DNA of 18,923 nt from positions 1 to 18,923 of the forward strand of contig ONTN01000018.1 in assembly GCA_900320765.1 (NCBI GenBank), given 5' to 3'. Position 1 is the first letter of the stretch, and the number at the start of each line of letters is the position of its first letter. Source of the stretch: an uncultured Eubacteriales bacterium. GTDB lineage: Bacteria > Bacillota > Clostridia > Oscillospirales > Oscillospiraceae. Made by a program: the position numbers and the translations under genes. The notes under the pieces are model-generated. The model ran no database searches. It had not been told where the DNA came from and saw only the letters and a program-made list of their open reading frames with translations. Positions 7,206-13,769 of this stretch are shown here, one piece after another.

Positions 7206-7970
7206 TTATCCCGCAAAGGAAAGCTGCACGCTGCCCGAAACAGTCGAAGCCTCGAGCTTTTTGGAGCCCGTGCTCTTTTTCTCAAGGTTGCAGCTTCCGG
7301 ATACCGTGCTGAAGCCCACGGCGTAGTCCTCCTGCGAGCCTGAAAGCGAGCCCGTAACGCTGCCCGAAACCGTCTCGATCGTAATTTTATCCGCACTAAA
7401 GCCGGAAAGCCTGACGCTTCCGCTCACCGTGTTCACGTTCAGGGTCTTTGCCGCGCCCTCGAGGCGGACGGAGCCGGAGGTGGTCTCCAGCGTGACCGCG
7501 CCGCCGTTTGCGATAAGCTCCGCGCTTCCGCTGACGGACGAAACGTCAAGCTCGGGCGTCAGCCCCTCGGGTATCAGGACGCTCGTTTCAGCCGACCTTG
7601 CGCCGAAATCAAAGTTAAAGATTGAATAGCTATGCGTTCTCTTTTCGATAATTGACAGTGTTCCGTTTATATCGTTCAGAACGTAGTCCTTATAGTTCCC
7701 GGCGGTATACGAGATATGTACGAGGCCGTCTTCCGAGATTCCCACCTTTACGCTGTCGGATATCGTCGAGACCTCTATCTTTTTAAGCCCATCGGGCATA
7801 AAGGTCCGCTCAACCCGCTCGGTCTCGGAAGCTCTCCCTGTTTCGATCCGCCAGAAGCCGCCGTCAACGTCGAGTACGGAGATATCCCCCTTTGCCGCGA
7901 TAAAGCCGCCGGCCGCGGCGAGAACGCCGAGCAGCAGAATTACTGCACCGACTATAGCGAGCTTTTTCAT
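7206..7970 (-). CDS. DUF4097 family envelope protein (LiaG-like repeats)
   Basis: The product has 254 residues. It starts with MKKLAIVGAV and one hydrophobic segment (about 4-25), which suggests a membrane anchor or signal peptide. The rest is a right-handed beta-repeat region with SGS triplets at about 147, 165, 183, 202, 224 and 245, a period of roughly 18-22 residues, each usually in a T-V-S-G-S-V context. DUF4097 proteins are adhesin-like beta solenoids often found in envelope-stress operons; their molecular role is not settled. The start ATG overlaps the stop of the DUF1700 gene by 4 bases (ATGA), so translation is coupled. It is the last gene of the PadR operon and is followed by the terminator at 7120-7150. 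Confidence 0.9.
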   Translation of the reverse strand: MKKLAIVGAVILLLGVLAAAGGFIAAKGDISVLDVDGGFWRIETGRASETERVERTFMPDGLKKIEVSTISDSVKVGISEDGLVHISYTAGNYKDYVLNDINGTLSIIEKRTHSYSIFNFDFGARSAETSVLIPEGLTPELDVSSVSGSAELIANGGAVTLETTSGSVRLEGAAKTLNVNTVSGSVRLSGFSADKITIETVSGSVTGSLSGSQEDYAVGFSTVSGSCNLEKKSTGSKKLEASTVSGSVQLSFAG

Positions 7971-8575
7971 TGCGCCTCCCCCTTTCCGGCGACCTGCGCC
8001 TTTATCTTTCTGACTATCAGCTTAACGAGCCTGACGATGGCCTTGACGAAGCCCGCGGCAAGCGGTATCGAAAGAAAGCCCAGGCCGAGGAGGATGAGTC
8101 CCGCTCCAATCAGCATAAGTCTCGGCGCAAACGAGCCGTACGGAAGCCCTATGCCGCCCGCTATGAGGGCTGCGCCGGAGACGATAAAGCTTATTACGAC
8201 GGCGGCAGCCGAAATGATAAGACTCAGGCAGACGGCGAAGCCCGCTATGCCTATAGCCAGAGCGGCTATCGCGAGGGCGAGCCAAATTGGCGAGCCGACG
8301 GCGGCGAGGGTCACCCAGAGCCCCTTGTTCGAGGCCCGGTTTTTCGAGTCCTCCACCCTGCCCTTTACGAGGGTGGCGAGCGGAAGAGAGCCGGCGGCCT
8401 CGGCCACTATCTCATCGAGCGAGCCGAGCTCGCTGACGGCCTCCTCCTCGGTCATTCCCTCTTCCACCCTGTCGTCTATCGCCTCGGCGTAGAAGCTTAC
8501 GGTCTTCTCCGCCTCCTGCGGCGGAAATGTTCTCAGTCTCCGGCAGAGTTCTTCTAAAAACTCTTTTTTATTCAT
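7967..8575 (-). CDS. DUF1700 (HAAS) family membrane protein
   Basis: The product has 202 residues. The N-terminal HAAS domain (about 1-55: MNKKEFLEELCRRLR, EAIDDRVEEGMTEEEAV) is followed by a polar linker and then several hydrophobic segments rich in Ala, Ile and Gly (about 85-180), ending in a basic tail. DUF1700 proteins usually sit next to PadR regulators and DUF4097 proteins, as here, and are thought to act in envelope homeostasis. The gene starts 1 base after the stop of the upstream HAAS/DUF4097 gene and overlaps the next gene by 4 bases. Its N-terminus is clearly paralogous to that of the upstream gene. Confidence 0.9.
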   Translation of the reverse strand: MNKKEFLEELCRRLRTFPPQEAEKTVSFYAEAIDDRVEEGMTEEEAVSELGSLDEIVAEAAGSLPLATLVKGRVEDSKNRASNKGLWVTLAAVGSPIWLALAIAALAIGIAGFAVCLSLIISAAAVVISFIVSGAALIAGGIGLPYGSFAPRLMLIGAGLILLGLGFLSIPLAAGFVKAIVRLVKLIVRKIKAQVAGKGEAQ

Positions 8576-8576
8576 C

Positions 8577-9638
8577 TCACACCTCGCAGCTTACGTCGAT
8601 ATCTCCCGAAGCGGTGCGGACGCGAACGGCGTTCTGCGCCTCCTCGTTATTACTGGGGGCGCTCACTTCACCGGAGATGGAGCGGACGCTCACGGAATAG
8701 TCCTCGTCGCGTCCGTAGAGCAAGAGGGTAATATCGCCCGAGGTGGACTCGACCGTGCCGACCTTGAGGGGCGAAGCCATCTCTATGTCCACGTCGCCCG
8801 ACACGGTGTTTACTATAAGCTTGTCGTCGGAATATATCTCCTTGCCGCTGATCTCGCCGGAAACGGACTTAAGCTTCAGCCCGATTGCGGCAACTCTCTT
8901 GAGCTCAATATCGCCGGAAACGGTGGATACCGAAAGATCGTTAGTCGTGATATCGACGCCATCGACGTCGCCGGAGGCTGTAGAGAGCTCAGTTCTCCCC
9001 GCCGCGACGGACGAGAGGCTGATATCCCCGCTCCCGCTTCCGCAGGCAAGGCTCTGAGCCGCGGTGACCGTACCCCTTATATCTCCCGAGCCGGTCTTCA
9101 CCGTGATGTTGGGCGCTATCGTATCGGGAAGCTCCAGCCTTATGCCGGAGGCGTGGGAGAAGATACCGTCTCCGCTTATTGTCAGTATGCCGAGGTTAAG
9201 TCTGAATCCGCCCCTCTGAGTCTTCTTCGCAACGGTGACCGTACCCGCAGATTTCGTTACGCTGTAGCTGACAAACTTATTCTCGGTAACACGGACGTGT
9301 ATCTTCCCGTCCGTCGACCTTGCAAGCTCGATATCCCCGCTCGTCTCCGCGGCGTTTACCGCAGTAACCCCCTCTGGATCGACGACGTAGTTTTTCCTGA
9401 CTGACTTATCATCGGAATCCCACGTTCCCTCATTTTCCCGTACCTCGGCGTCGCCGATCACCTCGCGAACGATATCGTCGATATTTCCGATAGCGGCGAC
9501 GGCTTCCTCCTCCGTCATGCCGTCCTCTATCCTGTCGTCAATCGCCTCGGAGTAATAGTTGACAGTTTTTTCCGCCTCCTCGGCGGGAGCCAATCTGAGC
9601 TTCTTACAAAGCTCCTCGATGAATTCCTTTTTATTCAT
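8577..9638 (-). CDS. HAAS-domain + DUF4097 repeat protein
   Basis: The product has 353 residues. A HAAS (DUF1700-type) N-terminal domain (about 1-62) is fused to a DUF4097 beta-repeat region (about 90-350). The repeats carry SGD or SGE triplets at about 100, 184, 203, 222, 241, 260, 280, 300, 322 and 344, with a regular period of 18-22 residues from 184 on. Unlike the last gene of the operon, no signal peptide or membrane segment is visible, so it looks cytoplasmic. It may bind the membrane through partner HAAS proteins; that is inference. The start ATG has GGAGGG upstream and overlaps the padR stop by 4 bases. Confidence 0.9.
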   Translation of the reverse strand: MNKKEFIEELCKKLRLAPAEEAEKTVNYYSEAIDDRIEDGMTEEEAVAAIGNIDDIVREVIGDAEVRENEGTWDSDDKSVRKNYVVDPEGVTAVNAAETSGDIELARSTDGKIHVRVTENKFVSYSVTKSAGTVTVAKKTQRGGFRLNLGILTISGDGIFSHASGIRLELPDTIAPNITVKTGSGDIRGTVTAAQSLACGSGSGDISLSSVAAGRTELSTASGDVDGVDITTNDLSVSTVSGDIELKRVAAIGLKLKSVSGEISGKEIYSDDKLIVNTVSGDVDIEMASPLKVGTVESTSGDITLLLYGRDEDYSVSVRSISGEVSAPSNNEEAQNAVRVRTASGDIDVSCEV

Positions 9639-9946
9639 ATTCCGCCCTCCTTAATATAAGCGTAAGCCCGCATTATCTCTTCCCATTCGGTCAGAAAATC
9701 CTTTATTCTCTCTCTGCCCGCTTCTGTGATCGCATAATACTTTCTCAGCCTGCCGGAATGCTCCACGGAATACACCGTGAGGCAGCCCATACTCTCAAGC
9801 CTTTTCAGTATCGGATAGAGAGTGGACTCTGAAATTGTGACGTACGGCGATATGTCCTTGATGATGCGGTACCCGTACGAATCCCCCTCGCATAGCGAGC
9901 GGAGAACGCATACGTCCAGCACCCCTCGCCTGAGCTGTGCGTCCAT
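9635..9946 (-). CDS. PadR-family transcriptional regulator
   Basis: This 103-residue winged-helix repressor of the short PadR (subfamily 2) type shows the expected helix-turn-helix and wing: GDSYGYRIIKDI, ISESTLYPILKRLESMGCL, then GRLRKYYAITEAGR, with a short C-terminal dimerisation helix. I chose ATG 9944-9946: AAGGAGG is 7 bases upstream, whereas the GTG two codons earlier lies inside that site. It is the first gene of a four-gene operon with HAAS/DUF4097, DUF1700 and DUF4097 genes. Such regulators usually repress their own operon, and candidate half-sites flank the promoter. The inducing signal is unknown. Confidence 0.95.
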   Translation of the reverse strand: MDAQLRRGVLDVCVLRSLCEGDSYGYRIIKDISPYVTISESTLYPILKRLESMGCLTVYSVEHSGRLRKYYAITEAGRERIKDFLTEWEEIMRAYAYIKEGGI

Positions 9947-9967
9947 ATTCACCCCTCCTTACGCATT

Positions 9968-10007
9968 GTACTATACAGCGCGTAGTATTATTTGTCAAGT
10001 AGTATTT
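9968..10007 (-). promoter_or_regulatory. Sigma-A promoter of the PadR operon with candidate operator repeats
   Basis: On the minus strand TTGACA (9993-9998), a 17-base spacer and TATAGT (9970-9975) give a near-perfect housekeeping promoter. On the plus strand, related sequences GTACTATA (9968), GTAGTATTA (9982) and GTAGTATTT (9999) cover the -10, the spacer and the region just upstream of the -35. They are plausible PadR binding sites. Confidence 0.85.
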
Positions 10008-10015
10008 CAATAAAA

Positions 10016-10044
10016 TCAGAGAGCGGCCAATGGTCGCTCTCTGA
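10016..10044 (-). terminator. Rho-independent terminator of the larA-argH unit
   Basis: On the minus strand a 10-bp stem (TCAGAGAGCG with CGCTCTCTGA) has an inner CCA/TGG pairing and is followed by TTTTATTG. It lies 13 bases after the argH stop. Confidence 0.85.
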
Positions 10045-10056
10045 CGTATTTACAAT

Positions 10057-11433
10057 TTATAATTTGAGCTTTTCTTTTACGTATTCTATCTGCGCTTCCA
10101 CGCTCTCCGGTGTCGGGCCGCCGAGGCTCGTTCTCTTAAAGCAGCAGGCCTCAATATCTATCGCGGCGTACAGGTCCTCGGAAAAGAGCGGCGAAAGCTT
10201 TTTATACTCATCAAGGCTCAGTTCCTCGAGGGTGAGGCTCTTTTCGGAGCAGAGGGTAACGATCTCGCCCACGAGCTTATATGCGGTGCGGAACGGCATA
10301 CCCTTGCCCACGAGGTAGTCCGCGAGGTCTGTGGCGTTGATGAAGCCGTTCTCCGCCGCGCGGCGCATATTCTCCCTGTTTACGCGCATGGTGGCTATCA
10401 TCGGAGCAAATACCCTGAGCGCCGCCTTCACGGTATCGAAGGCGTCGAAGACGGCCTCCTTATCCTCCTGCATATCCTTGTTATATGCGAGCGGGATGCC
10501 CTTCAGCATCGTGAGGAGCGCCATAAGGTCGCCGTACACTCTTCCCGTTTTGCCCCTCGTGAGCTCCGCCATATCGGGATTCTTCTTCTGCGGCATTATC
10601 GAGGAGCCGGTCGAGTAGGCGTCGGACAGGGCAACGAAGCGGAATTCCCAGCTTGACCAGAGGATAACCTCTTCGGAAAAGCGGCTCAGGTGTGTCATAA
10701 CAAGGGCGAGAGCGGAGCAGAGCTCAACGGCGAAGTCCCTGTCTGACACCCCGTCGAGACTGTTGCGGCAGGGCGCTGAAAAGCCGAGAAGCCCGGCCTC
10801 ATACTCCCTGTCCGTAGCGTACGTTGTCCCGGCGAGGGCGCAGGAGCCTATCGGCGTCTCGTCCATTCTTGTAAGAGCGTCGCTTATTCTCCCGATATCC
10901 CTCGTGAGCATCATTGCGTAGGCCATAAGATGATGGCCGAAGGTGATCGGCTGGGCGCGCTGAAGGTGGGTATATCCGGGCATAACGGTGGCCTTCTCCT
11001 CCGCCGCCTTTTCGATAACGTACTTAACGAGGTCTTTTATGAGCTTTGACGTTTCCCTCGCCTCGTTTCTGAGATAGAGCCGCAGATCCTGAGCGACCTG
11101 ATCGTTGCGGCTTCTCGCGGTGTGCAGCATTTTTCCCGCCTCGCCGGCTCGGCGCGTAAGCTCCGCCTCAACGAAGCTGTGGATATCCTCAGCCTCGGGA
11201 TCGATCGCGAGCTTCCCTGTCTCGATATCGCTCATTATCTCTGTAAGGCCGAGCCTTATCGTATTCCCGGCCTCAGCCGGTATTATCCCCTGCTTTGCGA
11301 GCATATCGGCGTGGGCAATCGAGGCCTCGATATCCTCGCGCCACATACGGCTGTCGAAGGCTATCGAGCGGTTGTAGCTCTCTGCCGCGGGGTCTATATT
11401 TCCGGAAGTCCTTCCGGTCCAAAGCTTTGCCAT
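10057..11433 (-). CDS. argH: Argininosuccinate lyase
   Basis: ArgH cleaves argininosuccinate to arginine and fumarate, the last step of arginine synthesis, as a cytosolic homotetramer. The 458-residue product is the normal length. Fumarase/aspartase superfamily features are present: TARSRNDQVAQDLRLY (about 105-120), GYTHLQRAQP with the conserved His (156), and the signature loop GSSIMPQKKN (277-286). I chose ATG 11431-11433 (MAKLWTGRTS) because that matches the family N-terminus and GGAGAG lies 6 bases upstream; the open frame runs on further but only as a shadow inside larA. It starts 17 bases after the larA stop. No argG is in the window. Confidence 0.96.
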   Translation of the reverse strand: MAKLWTGRTSGNIDPAAESYNRSIAFDSRMWREDIEASIAHADMLAKQGIIPAEAGNTIRLGLTEIMSDIETGKLAIDPEAEDIHSFVEAELTRRAGEAGKMLHTARSRNDQVAQDLRLYLRNEARETSKLIKDLVKYVIEKAAEEKATVMPGYTHLQRAQPITFGHHLMAYAMMLTRDIGRISDALTRMDETPIGSCALAGTTYATDREYEAGLLGFSAPCRNSLDGVSDRDFAVELCSALALVMTHLSRFSEEVILWSSWEFRFVALSDAYSTGSSIMPQKKNPDMAELTRGKTGRVYGDLMALLTMLKGIPLAYNKDMQEDKEAVFDAFDTVKAALRVFAPMIATMRVNRENMRRAAENGFINATDLADYLVGKGMPFRTAYKLVGEIVTLCSEKSLTLEELSLDEYKKLSPLFSEDLYAAIDIEACCFKRTSLGGPTPESVEAQIEYVKEKLKL

Positions 11434-11450
11434 ACTGTTCTCTCCGTTCT

Positions 11451-12710
11451 TCAGATAAGCTTCGGCAGAGTGCTTCCGCCGTAGGGCATAACGATGACGG
11501 TCGCCTGCGGTCCGTGCTTTAAAAGCGCCTTGTCGAACGCGCGCTGGACGCTTTTCTCCGGCTCGAGGAAAATGCTCCTCACGAGCTCCTCGTCCATCTC
11601 CGAAACGAGGGTTATGTCCGCCCTCTTCAGTATCAAAGCAATTGCCGCCGCCTTGTGACCTCCGAGCTTGAAGCCCTTTGACAGCCTCTCGATTATCGCA
11701 GAGGGCGACTCGGCCTCCCGCATCCATTTTGAAAAGGTCTCATTTCCGAGCCCCTCTGGGCATTCACCGACAAGTATGACCGTGCCCCCGTCCTTTACGG
11801 CGTGCTTCGCGTTATCGAGCGCCTTCTGCGTCTGATACAGGTTCACGTCCTTAGGAGCTCCCGCCTGACAGGTAACGACGATATCCGCCCTCTCTTTTAT
11901 CGGAGCGGCAAAGAGGCGGTCTAAGAATTTGCAGCCCTCGCGGTGAGCCTTTACCATATCTCCGGCGAAGGCGGCGACTATCTGTTTCTTTTCGTTCAGC
12001 ACCACGTTTAGTATGAAGTCTGCGCCGACCATAGCCCCCGATTCTTCGATATCCCGCCTCAGCGGATTGTCCTCAAGGTTTCCGGCGCGGCTCTCCTCCA
12101 TTACCATAAGGCTGTGGTTTTTCTCGATAGCCGCGGGGGTCGAGACCCCGGGCATAAGCGCCTTCGCACCGCCCGAATAGCCCGCGAAATAGTGGTACTC
12201 GATATTGCCGAGGAGTATTCGCCTGTCAGCCTCTGCCACCGTCCTTGTTATGTCAACCGGCGTCCCGTTTGAGGTAAAGCCGAAGTGTACGCAGTCGTCC
12301 ACGTCGGAATCGGCAAGGTTTATCTCCGCAAATGCCCTCTCTCCCGCCAGATGGCGCATTTCCTCCTCGGTGTGTCTGCGATGGCTTCCGAGGGCGAAAA
12401 CGAGGGTGACGTCCTTTGGATTGACTCCCGCCGAATTAAGCTCGTCCAAAAGGGATGGCATCACCTTGTAAGTGGGCATTGGTCGTGTTATATCGCTCGT
12501 AACGATGGCGATCTTCTCGCCCGGCTTGACTATATCCCTTAGCCTCGGTGAGCCTATCGGCTCAAGAAGCGCCCTTTTGACCGCCGCCTCCTCAGAAGCG
12601 GGAGCCTCCACCTTGTTCGGTGTGAGGACGCCGATGAGGTTTTCATCCGGTACCGAAAGCTCCTGCTTTCCTTTTCCGTATCCTAAACTGAATTCTATAA
12701 TTATGACCAT
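11451..12710 (-). CDS. larA: LarA-like nickel-pincer racemase/epimerase
   Basis: This 419-residue protein is of the lactate racemase (LarA) family, which uses a nickel-pincer nucleotide cofactor. Residues matching the known active site are visible: His110 (FALGSHRRH), His173 (EYHYFAGYSGG), Lys183 (GGAKALMPG), which covalently carries the cofactor in LarA, and His199 (EKNHSL), a nickel ligand. Family members racemise several 2-hydroxyacids, so lactate is not certain. No larB, larC or larE is in the window. The start is unusual: the only nearby ATG (12708-12710) directly abuts the AAAGGA site, inside the dispersed repeat (see findings). The gene is probably co-transcribed with argH. Confidence 0.9.
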   Translation of the reverse strand: MVIIIEFSLGYGKGKQELSVPDENLIGVLTPNKVEAPASEEAAVKRALLEPIGSPRLRDIVKPGEKIAIVTSDITRPMPTYKVMPSLLDELNSAGVNPKDVTLVFALGSHRRHTEEEMRHLAGERAFAEINLADSDVDDCVHFGFTSNGTPVDITRTVAEADRRILLGNIEYHYFAGYSGGAKALMPGVSTPAAIEKNHSLMVMEESRAGNLEDNPLRRDIEESGAMVGADFILNVVLNEKKQIVAAFAGDMVKAHREGCKFLDRLFAAPIKERADIVVTCQAGAPKDVNLYQTQKALDNAKHAVKDGGTVILVGECPEGLGNETFSKWMREAESPSAIIERLSKGFKLGGHKAAAIALILKRADITLVSEMDEELVRSIFLEPEKSVQRAFDKALLKHGPQATVIVMPYGGSTLPKLI

Positions 12711-12819
12711 TCCTTTCGCAAATACTCAAGGCACAAAACGACCATAAAAGGAATGGTCATAAAGTGCCGTGTTTTTCGGTTGCCGCGCAGCGGCGAGAAA
12801 AACGGCTTTAATTCCAATA
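12697..12819 (-). repeat. Dispersed structured element, copy B (upstream of larA)
   Basis: This is the second copy of the element at 5563-5680. In mRNA order: the hairpin block (12770-12808, identical over 39 bases to copy A), then a distal arm 12747-12762 that pairs perfectly over 16 bp with 12701-12716, the arm holding the larA ribosome-binding region and first codons. The internal alternative arm here is ACGACCAT (12738-12745). Its A-to-G change relative to copy A still allows a G-U pair. The copy lies between recO and larA. Confidence 0.8.
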
Positions 12820-12844
12820 AGGTTGAAACTTGTTTCAACCTTAT
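12817..12844 (-). other. 28-base perfect inverted repeat after recO
   Basis: Two 13-base arms (ATAAGGTTGAAAC and GTTTCAACCTTAT) are separated by 2 bases, starting 2 bases after the recO stop. No T run follows on the minus strand. Candidates are a 3'-end hairpin or a protein-binding palindrome upstream of larA. It touches the outer edge of repeat copy B. Confidence 0.6.
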
Positions 12845-12846
12845 CA

Positions 12847-13590
12847 CTACCTGACTGATTTATAAAAATCCAATGACCGAAACTCCGTGCCGAGTTGGGT
12901 AAGAAGATAAGCCTCGCTGACCCGCGAGAGCTCCGAAAGGGTCTTCTCGCTGACCGTGAACGAGTATAGCCTTTTCGCCTCGGCGCCGACTATGTACTGC
13001 ATCGCCTTCAGCACGGATGGCGAGAGGGTCATCCGCTCGCTCAAGGTTCCCTCTGCGCAGGTGCGGCAGGTGAGCACGCCGCCCTCCAAATCGAAGAGCG
13101 GGCTCTCGGCCTCCTCTCTCCCGCAGACGGAGCAGCCGTAAAGCGAGGGCTCGAAGCCGGCAAGGCAGGAAAGCCTCAGTTCAAAGGCGGCCTTCACGAG
13201 CGTGGGCTCGTTTTTCCCCTCGGAGAGGGCGTATAGGGCGTTAAGCCCAAGCGAAAGAATCTCCGGATTCGGTATATCCTCATCCGATACGGCCTCCATC
13301 AGCTCGGCAAAGTATACGCCGAGGCTCAATAGGGCGACGTCCTCGCGCAGCCCCTCGAAGAGCTCGATGGGGTGCGATTCCGTCAGCGTGTACCTGCCTC
13401 TTTCGTGGAAGAGAGTAAGCTCCGAAAAGCCCAAAAGCTGAGCCGCTCCGGCGTTCTTCGACCCCTTGCGCTTCGCGCCGCGGGCGTTCACCGTTATCTT
13501 GCCCTCGGAATCCGTGAGCACGGTGAGTATCCGGCTCGATTCCTTATAGGGGGCGTCGCGCAGAACGAGCCCCTTCGTTTTTATGTACAT
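12847..13590 (-). CDS. recO: DNA repair protein RecO
   Basis: RecO helps load RecA onto SSB-coated DNA in RecFOR recombinational repair and anneals strands. The product has 247 residues: an N-terminal OB fold (MYIKTKGLVLR, SRILTVLTDSEGKITVNARGAKR) and a helical domain with a zinc knuckle of four Cys (CSVC at about 153-156 and CRTC at about 175-178). The frame is open for 12 more codons upstream, but ATG 13588-13590 has GGAGG 4 bases away and matches the family N-terminus. It lies downstream of era and a tiny yqzL-like gene, the same order as in Bacillus. Confidence 0.95.
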   Translation of the reverse strand: MYIKTKGLVLRDAPYKESSRILTVLTDSEGKITVNARGAKRKGSKNAGAAQLLGFSELTLFHERGRYTLTESHPIELFEGLREDVALLSLGVYFAELMEAVSDEDIPNPEILSLGLNALYALSEGKNEPTLVKAAFELRLSCLAGFEPSLYGCSVCGREEAESPLFDLEGGVLTCRTCAEGTLSERMTLSPSVLKAMQYIVGAEAKRLYSFTVSEKTLSELSRVSEAYLLTQLGTEFRSLDFYKSVR

Positions 13591-13605
13591 CGTTCCTCCG
13601 AAAAC

Positions 13606-13630
13606 GCGGGAGGAGATCATCTCCACCCGC
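13606..13630 (-). other. Hairpin between yqzL-like gene and recO
   Basis: GCGGGTGGAGAT and ATCTCCTCCCGC form a stem with one T-T mismatch, immediately after the yqzL-like stop. On the minus strand it is followed by GTTTTC and then the recO Shine-Dalgarno. It might reduce read-through into recO, but its T run is short. Confidence 0.45.
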
Positions 13631-13720
13631 TCAAGACTGCGACGAAAGTTTTTTATACGCGATATAGAAAAGAATGTTTCCCGTTTTGATAAACAGAGTC
13701 CAAAATTCCTTTGCCTTCAT
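13631..13720 (-). CDS. yqzL: YqzL-like small protein
   Basis: A 29-codon gene starts with ATG at 13718-13720 and stops with TGA at 13631-13633. The product begins MKAKEFWTLFIKTGNILFYI and ends in AYKKLSSQS. Bacillus YqzL is a very small protein encoded exactly between era and recO. The pattern here (Phe/Trp-x-x-Phe, then Thr-Gly-Asn-Ile, then Tyr near Tyr-Lys) fits that family as I know it. GGTG lies about 6 bases upstream of the ATG. The function is unknown. The call rests on position, a ribosome-binding site and a short resemblance, so it is moderately secure. Confidence 0.65.
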   Translation of the reverse strand: MKAKEFWTLFIKTGNILFYIAYKKLSSQS

Positions 13721-13769
13721 TGTTATCACCGAGCTTATTTTGCCGCGGCGGGGGAATATTATTGAAGGT

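Noticed and set aside
7206..9638. Regular repeats in the DUF4097 genes as a CRISPR or DNA satellite array
   Set aside because: The periodicity is at protein level (SGS/SGD every 18-22 residues). The DNA repeats are degenerate.
11434..11727. N-terminal extension of argH by about 98 codons
   Set aside because: It overlaps the 3' end of larA in another frame, and the family N-terminus with a good ribosome-binding site is at 11433.
13583..13765. 60-codon plus-strand frame in the era-recO gap
   Set aside because: It overlaps the recO start and the yqzL-like gene, has no ribosome-binding site I can see, and its product resembles nothing.
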